NCBI GenBank assembly: GCA_947037125.1
Contig: CAMQTJ010000007.1
Location: 1-55,855, forward strand
DNA length: 55,855 nt
Source of the DNA: an uncultured Holdemania sp.
Lineage (GTDB): Bacteria; Bacillota_I; Bacilli_A; Erysipelotrichales; Erysipelotrichaceae
Direction of reading: 5' to 3'
Shown piece after piece: positions 25,781 through 35,338 of this stretch. Each line of letters opens with the position of its first letter. The stretch's first letter is position 1. Made by a program: the position numbers and the translations under genes. Below the pieces are notes generated by a model. The model was not told the DNA's origin. It was given only the letters and a program-made list of their open reading frames with translations, and made no database searches.

Positions 25781-25796
25781 CATTATTATATAAAAA

Positions 25797-27776
25797 TCAA
25801 TCCAAATATGTAGTTATCCAATTTATAATTTCTTGTAATCTTTTAATACGATGTAATGGTTTACCACTACGCGATAATTCATGATTTTCATCATTAAATA
25901 ATACCATACGACTTTCAACATTATTCTTTTTAATTGCTGTAAACATTTGCATTGCTTCAACCATGTTACAACGATAATCATTTTTAGAATGAATAAATAA
26001 AGTTGGTGTTGTTACGTTACTCGCATATTTTAAGGGTGATTGATCCCACATTGATAATTGTGAGTCAATCTCATTCATATTAGCAGCACACTGATCAGTT
26101 GCGAATCTAAAACCAATATCTGTAGTACCAAACATACTGATCCAATTAGAAATTGATCTTTGCGAAATAGCACATTTAAATCTATTAGTATGTGATATAA
26201 TCCAATTTGTCATAAAGCCACCATAACTACCACCTAAAACAACTAAATTATTTTCATCAACATTTGGAAACAGTTTTAAAACATCATCAACAAATAACAT
26301 GATATCATCATAGTCACAAGAACCATAAAGTCCACGTATATCACCAAATTCATTTCCTTTACCATCAGAACCTTTTGGATTACAAAACATTACTACATAG
26401 CCACTGCTAGCTAAAACTTGCATTTCATGATAATAAACTTCACCAAACACAGTTTTAGGTCCACCATGAATATCTAAAATAGCACTATATTTTTTATTTT
26501 CATCAAAATTTTCAGGTAATAAAACAAACCCATCAATATTACGATCATTAATTGAATTAAAATGAATATAAGAACTAACGTATTTTTGATACAACATATC
26601 ACTATTAACATATGTTATGTTTTGTATAGTCTTATCAAATAAATCAAAAACATAAACCTCTTGTAATGAACCATTAAGCATACCAATAAAATAAATCTTA
26701 TCTTCAAAAATATCAAAGCAATCAATTGAACCATCAATTTCTAATACTGGAGCAATTTTATTATTACAATCAAGTTTATATATGTGAGATTGATAGTTAA
26801 TTGTTGTTATAAAATATAATTCATTATTATAATAATTTAAGTTTTCACCACCAAGATAGCGACAATCACTACCAACACTTGATCCTATTGAATCTTGATA
26901 ATCACATATTAATACTAAGCTATTATGAATTAATTGGTAAAAACAATTATTTTGATTAATCCCATATTTAGCTTTATCACTAGCAATAACTATAATTTTA
27001 TCATCACTACCACTTATTTCACTTATACTATAAATACTATTTTCTAATTCACATACTAATTCATCACTCAAATAATTATAAGACATAATCATCTTTGCTT
27101 CATTTTCAATTGTTTCAAAAGTAGATACACTCATATATATTTTATCTTCAATTATATAATAGCTATCAACATTATGATATTTATCAAGTTTGATATATGT
27201 TAAACAATTTAATTCAAGATCATATATAAATAATTTAGACCTTATCATATTAGTAAAACTTGCACCATTATTAATAAACGGTATTTGTTCTACAATACTG
27301 TAATCTTCATTATCTTTTTTATTTTTTACATACAATGTTTTTTCTTCTAAACTTAATTCATGATAATCTTCACATTCAAGATCAACATCTGCCTTAATAA
27401 GCATTTTATTTGAACCAATCATTTTATAATCACTTACATTTAAATCAACAGAAAAGGCAAATGTTGCTTCCCCTTTATTTAGTGATATACGATAAAAATC
27501 AGTTAACTGATAACCTTGCTTTTGTAAGTCAATATGTCTTTGATCACGCATGTTTTTAAACAAGATACTATTGTTATTTTCATAAGTAAAAGATGTTTCA
27601 TTATTAAAGCTTGTTAAAGAGAAAAGTTCTCCATTACTAAATTGATTAATGTTATGAATATAATCATTATTTGCTATATCACATTTTGAATTAATATAAG
27701 TAACTCCATTTTGATTAGCTTTTATCTTACCTAAATAATTAAACTCTAAAAAATCATTTATCTCTATTTTATTCAT
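25797..27776 (-). CDS. S9 family peptidase (acylaminoacyl-peptidase/DPP-like)
   Basis: The 659-residue protein has an N-terminal beta-propeller (about 1-400) and a C-terminal alpha/beta-hydrolase with the nucleophile elbow GGSYGGFMTNW, an Asp in HSKNDYRC and a His in NDENHELSRSGKP. The HGGP oxyanion segment is also present. It has no signal peptide, so it probably trims peptides in the cytoplasm. I chose the ATG at 27776, because GGAGG lies 5 nt before it while the ATG at 27791 has no SD. It lies next to the peptide-type ABC operon but is probably a separate unit. Confidence 0.93.
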   Translation of the reverse strand: MNKIEINDFLEFNYLGKIKANQNGVTYINSKCDIANNDYIHNINQFSNGELFSLTSFNNETSFTYENNNSILFKNMRDQRHIDLQKQGYQLTDFYRISLNKGEATFAFSVDLNVSDYKMIGSNKMLIKADVDLECEDYHELSLEEKTLYVKNKKDNEDYSIVEQIPFINNGASFTNMIRSKLFIYDLELNCLTYIKLDKYHNVDSYYIIEDKIYMSVSTFETIENEAKMIMSYNYLSDELVCELENSIYSISEISGSDDKIIVIASDKAKYGINQNNCFYQLIHNSLVLICDYQDSIGSSVGSDCRYLGGENLNYYNNELYFITTINYQSHIYKLDCNNKIAPVLEIDGSIDCFDIFEDKIYFIGMLNGSLQEVYVFDLFDKTIQNITYVNSDMLYQKYVSSYIHFNSINDRNIDGFVLLPENFDENKKYSAILDIHGGPKTVFGEVYYHEMQVLASSGYVVMFCNPKGSDGKGNEFGDIRGLYGSCDYDDIMLFVDDVLKLFPNVDENNLVVLGGSYGGFMTNWIISHTNRFKCAISQRSISNWISMFGTTDIGFRFATDQCAANMNEIDSQLSMWDQSPLKYASNVTTPTLFIHSKNDYRCNMVEAMQMFTAIKKNNVESRMVLFNDENHELSRSGKPLHRIKRLQEIINWITTYLD

Positions 27777-27950
27777 ATAATCCTCCTGCATTTTAAATAT
27801 TATAACATAATAACAACCAAAATTAATTTGCTATTTTAATCAATTATTATTATCAAAATATCTTTAGCGTTATCATAATGCATAAGACAATATTTTTAAT
27901 TATTATCCAATAGAACAAATAACAATAGGTACACTTAAATAATAAATTAA

Positions 27951-27984
27951 AAGAATAGCTACTATTTATAGTAAGCTATTCTTT
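27951..27984 (-). terminator. Hairpin after the 58-residue protein gene
   Basis: A perfect 10-bp stem (AAGAATAGCT/AGCTATTCTT) with a 13-nt loop lies 8 nt after the stop at 27991. The T tail on the minus strand is short, so it may be a weak terminator or an RNA-stabilising hairpin. The rest of 27777-27950 shows nothing I recognise. Confidence 0.55.
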
Positions 27985-27990
27985 ATACTA

Positions 27991-28167
27991 CTATTCTGGT
28001 TTTTTTACATCCTTATTTAAATTTTTACTTTTGATATAGTCCTTATGTTCCATTTGAAATTGCATTAAATCTCTTTGATATTCAACTCCAAGTTCATAGG
28101 CAGTTTCTAATTCATAGTCTTTATTCTTTTTTTGAATTAACTGTTTTTCACTAAATTTATTATTCAT
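27991..28167 (-). CDS. Small hypothetical soluble protein (58 residues)
   Basis: A frame of 58 codons begins MNNKFSEKQLIQKKNKDYEL and ends with KDVKKPE. The SD GAGGTGATATT is good. It is highly charged, probably one long helix (AYELGVEYQRDLMQFQMEH), with no membrane segment. I recognise no family. It sits between the S9 peptidase and the headless permease. Confidence 0.65.
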   Translation of the reverse strand: MNNKFSEKQLIQKKNKDYELETAYELGVEYQRDLMQFQMEHKDYIKSKNLNKDVKKPE

Positions 28168-28254
28168 AATATCACCTCATTAATATTATGTAACCAAATA
28201 GTAAAATTATTAAAAAAATAACTTTATATCTAAAGTACTAAACTTATTTATTAA

Positions 28255-29526
28255 CTAGTTAGATCTTGTTAGGATTGTTTTAGGATTATACTTTAGGATA
28301 ATTATCGTAGGAATTATAATTGATAATGAAACAATGCTTAAACAAATTAGATAAATTTTGATAATAGTAATTAAACTAATATCAACAACATACACTTCTT
28401 TAACATCATTTAAAGTGACTTTAGTAAAATAATTATTATTACGATCATTCCAATATTGTTCACCATCACTATCTATTTGATTATCATCTACATTATATAC
28501 TGTTAATTGAAAATCAAGAATATTTTGACTAATTTTATTGGCAATTAAAGTTCCAGTAATTGATGACATTGAAAAAATAATAATTGCTATAATAAAATAT
28601 TCCATAAATAATTGGCAAATTATCTTTAATTTACTTACTCCTATTGATAGCAATACACCAATTTCATACTCTCTACTTTTTATAGAAAGTGTAGCAACTA
28701 AAGTAATTATAACAATTGCATTAATAAAGATTATTATTAAGATTATCTTTGAAAATACTGATAGCATCTTTAAAGGTATTACAAGTTTATCATAATCATC
28801 CATATTAGCATCAAAAATAAATAGCTCATTATCAAATTTATCACTATAGTCCTCAATAAAACTTGGTATGTCCTCAATATCATTCATTAATATAACAACT
28901 GATGTAAAGCTCAATTCTTCATTGATTTCTTCTATTAATCCTTCAGGATGTGTTTTTTGATATTCTTTATATTTAATTTGAGCCATTTGATTATATTTAT
29001 TTACAATAGTTGTAGTAGGCATTAAAATTACATTTTCATTTGAACGATTCCCTGATATCCATTCATAGTATAAAATATTATTTTTATCAGTTTCTTTTTT
29101 ATTATCATAGATTCCAATAATTTTTACATCAAACTGACACATATCAAAACTCATCTCGCCATATTGATTAAAACCTTCTTGTAAGTCCCTAGTCTTTAGT
29201 GTGTCAATAGTAATAATATCCCCTACTTTAAATCCGTTTAAATCAGCTAAAGTATCTGTTATTAAACAAACATTATTTGCATTATCTATATCATTTTGTG
29301 TATACATATTTCCATCTATCATCACAAAGTTTTCATCAGCAAAATCGATAGAATTTGTATCAAGCCCTCCTTTAATCAATATATTAGGGGCAATGGGTTC
29401 ACCCATTTCATTGTAGTTACTGTTATCTCCATCATTATCCATTGGAACACTATTAAATGTTGAAGCGTACCAATTTTGATTATAGATAACATCCATCGCT
29501 TTAATACAATTATATCTTTTTCGCAA
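28255..29526 (-). pseudogene. 5'-truncated FtsX/MacB-type permease (headless)
   Basis: The frame gives about 420 residues: most of an extracellular MacB-type core (NMYTQNDIDNANNVCLITDTLADLNGFKVGD written in pieces: NMYTQND, VCLITDTLADLNGFKVGD, FDVKIIGIYDN, VILMPTTTIV) and three C-terminal FtsX helices (about 255-280, 300-325, 380-405). The N-terminal membrane helix and the start of the core are missing. There is no ATG at the 5' end; the frame opens from a TTG within the remnant of a response regulator gene. A deletion has evidently fused two genes. No ATPase gene accompanies it. Whether any product is made is doubtful. Confidence 0.75.
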
Positions 29527-29552
29527 TCGTCCAAAATAGCAATATTTACCAT
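29499..29552 (-). pseudogene. N-terminal remnant of a second LytTR-type response regulator
   Basis: From ATG at 29552 the frame reads MVNIAILDDCEKDIIVLK, which matches the receiver start of the regulator at 20579-21265 (MVYKVAIVDDC). After about 18 codons the similarity ends and the sequence continues, in another frame, as permease. This marks the upstream side of the deletion junction. Confidence 0.65.
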
Positions 29553-29644
29553 AATATATACACCTTGCATTCTAATTTACCAAATTAATTAACCCCTATC
29601 TATATATTTTAGTATAGATTGCTATAATTTAATATAGCGATATT

Positions 29645-29676
29645 AAAAAAAAGCCAAATTATTTTGACTTTTTTTT
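29645..29676 (-). terminator. Terminator of the iscS-thiI operon
   Basis: On the minus strand an 8-bp stem (AAGTCAAA/TTTGGCTT, one G-U pair) is followed by a T run, 10 nt after the thiI stop. Confidence 0.8.
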
Positions 29677-29685
29677 ACAAATTTA

Positions 29686-30879
29686 TTAAAATAAATTATC
29701 TTCTTTTTTCGCAGGTCTTACAACAGTAGTTCTTGTTTCTTCTAAACATTCAGCAATTAATGTTTCAAAATCAAATTTTGCTTCATGATATAGACATTTT
29801 TTAAGACTTGGTCTTGTAACAGGTTTTTTAGGTGTAAAAATTGTACAACAATCTTCAAAAGGTAAAATAGATGTAGCATAAGTATCAATTTTAATACTTA
29901 CATCAATAATTTCTAATTTATCATAACAAACAACCGGTCTTAAGATTGGAATATTTGTTACTTCATTGATTGCTGCCATACTATGTAGTGTTTGTGATGC
30001 AACTTGTCCAACACTTTCACCAGTAACTAGTGCTAAACATTTATGTTTTTCAGCAAGTTGTTCTGAAATTCTTAACATCATACGTCTCATAATAGTAATA
30101 GCATAACTTTCATCACAATTATCATAGATAGCTAATTGTAATTTTGTAAATGGTACAACATGAACTCTAATTTTACCTTGGTACTTAGAGATGATTTGAG
30201 CCAAATCAAGCACTTTTTGCATAGCACTATCAGAAGTATATGGAGGAGATGAAAAGTGAACACAATCGATTTCAATTCCTCTTTTTTGAGCTAAATAACC
30301 AGCAACAGGAGAATCAATACCGCCTGATAGTAATAATAATCCCTTACCACCTGAAGATACAGGATAACCACCTGCTCCTTTATAAACATCAGCCATAATA
30401 TAAGTAAATTCTTGACGAACTTCAACCTTAACTCTTAAGTCAGGATTATGAACATCAACTGTTAGTTCACTGTTTTGTAATATTTTAGTAGCTACTGCTC
30501 TATTAATTTCATCAGATGTCATAAAGAATTGCTTATCATGACGACGAGCTTCAACTTTAAAAGTGACTTTATTTGATTGATTCATAGCCAAGTCAAACCC
30601 GTTAGCAACTATTGATTCAATATCACTACTAACCTTAATTGTAGGTGAAAATGAACTAATACCAAAAACATTAGCCAAAGATTCTTTAACGTCATCAAAA
30701 TTTGTTCCATTTAAATGAATATATAAACGATCATAAGTTTCCTGATAAGTTAATAATTCAAATCCTGCCAAAGTATTTTTTGTGTTATTTAATAATTTTC
30801 TTGTAAAATCCTTACGATTTTTACCTTTAGTTGTAAGCTCACCGTATCTTACTAGTATATGATCATATATTTGTTCCAT
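29686..30879 (-). CDS. thiI: tRNA 4-thiouridine synthase / thiazole sulfur transfer protein ThiI
   Basis: The 397-residue protein has the N-terminal ferredoxin-like and THUMP domains (about 1-165) and a PP-loop ATPase (LLSGGIDSPVAGYL, about 183-196) with the FSSPPYTS motif. There is no C-terminal rhodanese domain, as is usual in Bacillota ThiI. It makes s4U8 in tRNA with sulfur from the neighbouring cysteine desulfurase, whose gene overlaps its start by 17 nt. The SD (AGGAG) is rather far from the ATG. Confidence 0.96.
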   Translation of the reverse strand: MEQIYDHILVRYGELTTKGKNRKDFTRKLLNNTKNTLAGFELLTYQETYDRLYIHLNGTNFDDVKESLANVFGISSFSPTIKVSSDIESIVANGFDLAMNQSNKVTFKVEARRHDKQFFMTSDEINRAVATKILQNSELTVDVHNPDLRVKVEVRQEFTYIMADVYKGAGGYPVSSGGKGLLLLSGGIDSPVAGYLAQKRGIEIDCVHFSSPPYTSDSAMQKVLDLAQIISKYQGKIRVHVVPFTKLQLAIYDNCDESYAITIMRRMMLRISEQLAEKHKCLALVTGESVGQVASQTLHSMAAINEVTNIPILRPVVCYDKLEIIDVSIKIDTYATSILPFEDCCTIFTPKKPVTRPSLKKCLYHEAKFDFETLIAECLEETRTTVVRPAKKEDNLF

Positions 30880-32008
30880 AATTTTTTATTATCTCCTTTA
30901 AACTATTTATAAAATAATCGATTTCATCTAATGTATTATCTTTACAAAAACTAAGTCTAATACAAGTTTTACTAATTTTTTCACTATAACCCATGCACTT
31001 AAGTACATAAGATCCAGTATTTGATTTACTATGACAAGTGCTTTGTGCACTTATACAAATATTTTTTTGATTAAGTGCATTCATCATAACTTCAGAATAT
31101 AAATTTGCACAAGAAATATTTAATATATTTACAACACTATCATCACTACTATTAATACTAATACCCTCAATTTCACTTAACTTTGTAACACAATACTCTT
31201 TTAATTTAGCACAATGTAATTGTGAACCATGCATTTGTTCAAGTGCTAAACGAAGTGTCTTTGCAAATACAATATTAGCACAAGCATTACTTGTACCACC
31301 ACGTGTATTTAACTCTTGTTGACCACCACTAATTAAGGGAACAAGTTTAATGTGTTTACGCTTCATTAAAATAGCACTACCCTTTAAACCATTTAGTTTA
31401 TGAGCAGAAATACTCGCTAAATCAATATCACTTAAATCAACTGCAATTTTACCAACTGCTTGAACACAATCAACGTGTAAAAAAGCATTACTTTCTTTTT
31501 TGATATATTTTTTAATTTTATCAATTTGATTAATACTACCAACTTCATTATTAACATACATAATAGAAACTAAAATCGTTTCAGGTCTAACAGCATTAAC
31601 CAATTGATTATAATCAACACAACCACTTTTATCTACATCTAAATATGTAACATCAAAACCAAACAGCTCTTCCAACTGTTTAAAAGCATTTAAAACGCTA
31701 GAATGTTCTACCTTAGACGTTATTAAATGCTTGTTTTGGTTTAAATATTTAAAGGCTATTCCTTTAATTGCAAGTGAGTTAGCCTCACTTGCACATGATG
31801 TAAATATTATTTCTTTTGCTTCAACATTCAAAATAGAAGCGACAGCCACACGGCTTTTCTCAACTAATTGATGAACCTTAACACCATTACTATAAAGCGA
31901 TTCACTATTTTCAAAATACTCATCTAATAATTTAAAATAAGTATTTTTAACTTCAACGTTTAACTTAGTAGTACTAGCATTATCAAAATATACTTGATTA
32001 TGCAACAC
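30863..32008 (-). CDS. iscS: Cysteine desulfurase (NifS/IscS family)
   Basis: The 381-residue PLP enzyme has the N-terminal YFDNASTTK motif, the PLP lysine in SAHKLNG, and a catalytic Cys loop in CISAQSTCHSKS. It removes sulfur from cysteine as a protein persulfide. Its overlap with thiI at one end and with ezrA at the other suggests an ezrA-iscS-thiI operon; it is likely the sulfur donor for ThiI and perhaps MnmA (12659). The start is GTG at 32008 (or TTG at 32005), inside the end of ezrA. Confidence 0.94.
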   Translation of the reverse strand: MLHNQVYFDNASTTKLNVEVKNTYFKLLDEYFENSESLYSNGVKVHQLVEKSRVAVASILNVEAKEIIFTSCASEANSLAIKGIAFKYLNQNKHLITSKVEHSSVLNAFKQLEELFGFDVTYLDVDKSGCVDYNQLVNAVRPETILVSIMYVNNEVGSINQIDKIKKYIKKESNAFLHVDCVQAVGKIAVDLSDIDLASISAHKLNGLKGSAILMKRKHIKLVPLISGGQQELNTRGGTSNACANIVFAKTLRLALEQMHGSQLHCAKLKEYCVTKLSEIEGISINSSDDSVVNILNISCANLYSEVMMNALNQKNICISAQSTCHSKSNTGSYVLKCMGYSEKISKTCIRLSFCKDNTLDEIDYFINSLKEIIKNYGTNI

Positions 32009-33740
32009 TTTTAGCGTTATCCTTAATCAATTCTTCATAAGTATTCGGGAAGATTTTTTCAATAGTACCAATAGCAATTGTTAGTGCTTGAGTGTATTCA
32101 CCATTGCGATAACATAATTCAGCTCTTGTTAGTTCTGAATCGATATCTGGGTATGTAGAACGATATTTATTACCAAATACAATTGTATTTTCAACCATAA
32201 TTGCCATACCAACAATATTATTTACGTTATTGTATAGTTTATAAATATAATCAATTGCTTCTTGTAATGTAGAATTTAAGAATGTAATATCTAATAATTT
32301 TTCTTTTAATAATACTTCAACACTATGAATATAATTGTAAGCCTTAACTAGATCATCTTCATATTTACCTGAAATACTTGGCAATTTATTTTTTCTAATT
32401 TTAACTTGCATTTCATTCATAATTAATTGTAATTTAAGTAATTGTTTTTTAGCTCGTTCTTCATCTTTTTTAGAATTATCTAAACCAACTTTTAATTCTT
32501 GTAAGTCAGCATGAATTATTTCGGCATCTTGTACAAGTTCTTTTAATGAAATCAAAATTGTAGTTGATGGAACAACTTTTTTAATCATCATTGTTGTTAT
32601 TTTTTCACACAAATTTGAAACATCATTTATTTTTTTAGTTTTGGTAACCATTTTAGATGTAATATCTTCTAAACCATAGCGATCTTTAGAATCATCATAA
32701 CTTGAGATGATATATTCTTGTAATTGTTTGCAATCATCAATTAATTCATCCGTTTTCTTTTTATTCAAGCTTACTTCATCAAAACTAATTGATTCTCTAT
32801 GTATTTGATTAAGTAATTGATTTAAACGCACTTTATAATCGGCAAGAATTGTTGAAATATTTAAGAAGTTTCCAACTTTTAATGCTGCTAAGTTTTCTTG
32901 TAAAGATGTATAAATAACATCAACATTTTTCTTAACTTCTAAATGATCTAAGTAAACTCCACGATTTTTTTCTAAACTATAAACATGCATTACTTCATCA
33001 ATTAAATTTGGAATAAACCCTCGTGCCTCTTGTAATAATGATGGGAATTCATTATTAATTGTTTCAAGTCCTGATATTTTATCATAAATTTCACCAGAAA
33101 TATTATGTGCCTTTTCAAACTCAGAGGCATACATCCACTCTTCAAACATTGAAAATAATTTTTCACACTCACTAATTTTATTTTCAATCATATCATAACA
33201 ATATGCAAGTTGAGCATTTTTATCGATTAAATTAGCCTTGATTTCTCTAAAATTTTCTTTAGCTTTAGAAATTTCAACTCGTTGAATTGTCTCTTTTTCT
33301 AATATTGTGTCTAAAAATTCATTTAATTTACTAATTTGATTCTCTGCTAATTCACAAGTAGCTTCAAGATCTAGTAAAATTTCTTTTGCTATTTTGATTT
33401 TACGAGTAGCAATTGCATCTTCAGCATCAGCAAGTAAAGATGCTAACTGTTTTAAATTAGATTGACATAGTACATAATCATCTTTACATAAAGTAACTTG
33501 ATTCATTGTCTCTTCATTTAATCTTGCAATTGCAACTGATTTATTTAGTTTAAATGATAAAGGAATACTTTTTAAAGTATTGTATTTAACTTCATAATCA
33601 CTGATTTTAACAACAAGTTTCTTTTTTGAATTACCCTTAAAAACCAATAATAAAATTAGTAATAATATTACAAGTCCAACACCTACTAAAAATGCTGGGT
33701 TAGTGATAATAGTTTGTATTTCTTTCATATCCATATTCAT
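31998..33740 (-). CDS. ezrA: Septation ring formation regulator EzrA
   Basis: The 580-residue protein has one N-terminal membrane helix (about 13-33) and a long spectrin-like coiled-coil cytoplasmic region, the known EzrA layout. EzrA restrains FtsZ ring formation and links it to the cell wall machinery. The gene order ezrA-iscS-thiI, next to rpsD divergent, is a known Bacillota arrangement. An ATG at 33740 with GAGG very close, or the third-codon ATG, is the start. Confidence 0.93.
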   Translation of the reverse strand: MNMDMKEIQTIITNPAFLVGVGLVILLLILLLVFKGNSKKKLVVKISDYEVKYNTLKSIPLSFKLNKSVAIARLNEETMNQVTLCKDDYVLCQSNLKQLASLLADAEDAIATRKIKIAKEILLDLEATCELAENQISKLNEFLDTILEKETIQRVEISKAKENFREIKANLIDKNAQLAYCYDMIENKISECEKLFSMFEEWMYASEFEKAHNISGEIYDKISGLETINNEFPSLLQEARGFIPNLIDEVMHVYSLEKNRGVYLDHLEVKKNVDVIYTSLQENLAALKVGNFLNISTILADYKVRLNQLLNQIHRESISFDEVSLNKKKTDELIDDCKQLQEYIISSYDDSKDRYGLEDITSKMVTKTKKINDVSNLCEKITTMMIKKVVPSTTILISLKELVQDAEIIHADLQELKVGLDNSKKDEERAKKQLLKLQLIMNEMQVKIRKNKLPSISGKYEDDLVKAYNYIHSVEVLLKEKLLDITFLNSTLQEAIDYIYKLYNNVNNIVGMAIMVENTIVFGNKYRSTYPDIDSELTRAELCYRNGEYTQALTIAIGTIEKIFPNTYEELIKDNAKSVA

Positions 33741-33827
33741 ATACCTCGCCTATCTAGTATTGTATCATATTTAGCGTTAATTTAATAATACTTTTGCAAT
33801 AAAATATTAACTTATTGCCTTATTTAT

Positions 33828-33856
33828 TTGACATATCTGCCATTTTTTGCTATTGT
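33828..33856 (+). promoter_or_regulatory. Promoter of rpsD
   Basis: TTGACA (33828-33833) and TATTGT (33851-33856) are 17 bp apart, a strong vegetative promoter about 180 nt before the rpsD start. Confidence 0.75.
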
Positions 33857-33862
33857 TAATAC

Positions 33863-34032
33863 GCACCAAATGATAGCAGCATACAAAGTTGTTGTATTAT
33901 GCGTTGATAACAGTTATCTGTAATGAAGTAGCTTGCTGCAAAATAAGTGAAACATAATTATATCAACACTTTACATCGATGATTTGTACCTGTTGTTGTT
34001 TTATTGCGATAAAACACATAGGAGGACATACA
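33863..34032 (+). promoter_or_regulatory. Long rpsD leader, probable S4 autoregulatory RNA
   Basis: About 170 nt of transcribed leader precede rpsD and contain several self-complementary parts (for example GCATACAAAG..TATTATGC near 33879-33903). In Bacillota rpsD is commonly autoregulated by S4 binding to such a leader. Position and size fit; I have not matched the consensus structure. Confidence 0.5.
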
Positions 34033-34635
34033 ATGTCAAGAATTAATGGACCGGTTTGGAAAATATCTCGCCGCTTAAGTTTCTCAATTTTAGAAACTGG
34101 TGAAGAATTACAACGCCGCGCTTACGCACCTGGTCAACACGGACCTACAAAAAGAATCAAATTAAGTAACTACGGAACTCAGTTAAGAGAAAAACAAAGA
34201 ATCAGACACATCTACGGAGTTAGCGAAAAGCAATTCTTTAACACTTTCACTAAAGCTACTAAAATGAAAGGTGTTACTGGACACAACTTCTTATTTTTAC
34301 TTGAATCTCGTTTAGATAACGTTGTATTCCGTTTAGGTTTTGCTAGAACTCGTCGTGGAGCAAGACAACTTGTTAATCACGGTCACATTTTAGTAAACGG
34401 TAAAAAAGTTGATATCCCTTCATTCAAAGCTATTCCTGGAATGGAAATCTCAATCAGAGAAAAATCAAAAAACATGCCTTGTGTTGTTGAAGCTCTTGAA
34501 GTTAACATCAGTACAGTTGCATATGTTAAAATTGATAAAGAAGCTAAAAAAGGAACATTTGTACGTTTACCAGAACGTAACGAATTAAACCAAGAAGTAA
34601 ATGAATTATTAGTTGTTGAATACTACAACAGATAA
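34033..34635 (+). CDS. rpsD: 30S ribosomal protein S4
   Basis: The 200-residue protein is full-length S4, starting [18 protein letters not shown], with the S4 RNA-binding domain at about 90-155 ([20 protein letters not shown]). It is a primary 16S rRNA binder. The start at 34033 is fixed by AGGAGG 7 nt upstream; an in-frame start 54 nt earlier is part of the leader. Base use is less AT-rich than in neighbouring genes, as expected for a highly expressed gene. Confidence 0.98.
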   Translation: MSRINGPVWKISRRLSFSILETGEELQRRAYAPGQHGPTKRIKLSNYGTQLREKQRIRHIYGVSEKQFFNTFTKATKMKGVTGHNFLFLLESRLDNVVFRLGFARTRRGARQLVNHGHILVNGKKVDIPSFKAIPGMEISIREKSKNMPCVVEALEVNISTVAYVKIDKEAKKGTFVRLPERNELNQEVNELLVVEYYNR

Positions 34636-34644
34636 ATCTAATTA

Positions 34645-34667
34645 AAGTCCGAAAGGACTTTTTTTTA
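34645..34667 (+). terminator. rpsD terminator
   Basis: Stem AAGTCC-GAAA-GGACTT with a GNRA loop, followed by seven T, lies 9 nt after the stop. Confidence 0.93.
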
Positions 34668-34700
34668 TCCCCTACTATTTAGTATTTTTATAATTTAGAT

Positions 34701-34738
34701 AAAAAAAAGATATTATAATCAAATAATATCTTTTTTTT
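34701..34738. terminator. Bidirectional terminator
   Basis: A perfect stem (GATATTAT/ATAATATC) is flanked by eight A on one side and eight T on the other, so it works on both strands. It separates rpsD from the decayed regulator gene. Confidence 0.85.
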
Positions 34739-34740
34739 CA

Positions 34741-35085
34741 TTACTTTATTTTAATATTTGCTTTTTTACTCATAAAATATGTTGAAGCAATTAGTAAAAT
34801 GACAATTATTACCGCATATATAACAATATTCTTACCATAGAAATTAATATTATGCAATCCTAATATGTCCCTTAGATTATTGAAGTAAAATCCCCTTACA
34901 AAAAGAAATATAATACCCGCTAAAATAATACTAATGATAAAAACTAAAATTTTTATATCAGGAAAATTTTTATCATTTTCCCAATTTGAACTAGTTTGAC
35001 GCGATACAAAAATTTAAAATGCCAATTGTTCCTGCGATAAATTCTGTTTTTATCTATATTTTTTTATTTGTTTACCAATTTCCAT
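34741..35085 (-). pseudogene. Decayed XRE-family regulator with membrane tail
   Basis: From ATG at 35085 one frame of 115 codons reads MEIGKQIKKYR, stop, KQNLSQEQLAF, stop, then IFVSRQTSSNWENDKNFPD and about 65 residues with two hydrophobic helices to a final stop at 34741. The first part is the classic XRE helix-turn-helix (QNLSQEQLA, VSRQT, NWEN). Two in-frame stops (codons 12 and 24) and the abrupt join from the HTH to the first helix, with the usual linker missing, show a pseudogene. Intact relatives are membrane-linked HTH regulators often next to transporters; here the neighbour is the MATE exporter. Confidence 0.85.
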
Positions 35086-35270
35086 AAGTTTTATTCCTGT
35101 ATTTAGAGTTTATAACCATCTTCAATTTATCACAATCTAATGTGTTTGTCATTAGTGGTATTGAAATATATATATGATGTCAAAATGTTTGGCATTAAAA
35201 AACTAGCTATTTAAATGTATTATATTAGTTTTAAGTAATAGTAACACTAACATGAAGATTTATCAAATTA

Positions 35271-35305
35271 TAAAATAAAAAGTTGAATATATCATCCAAC
35301 TTTTT
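35271..35305 (-). terminator. Terminator of the MATE gene
   Basis: Stem AAAAAGTTG/CAACTTTTT with an 11-nt loop, 34 nt past the stop at 35339. The remaining 35086-35270 shows no gene; it is AT-rich and probably holds the promoter of the decayed regulator. Confidence 0.75.
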
Positions 35306-35338
35306 CATCCATAACCAAAATGGCAACTATTTCATGAA

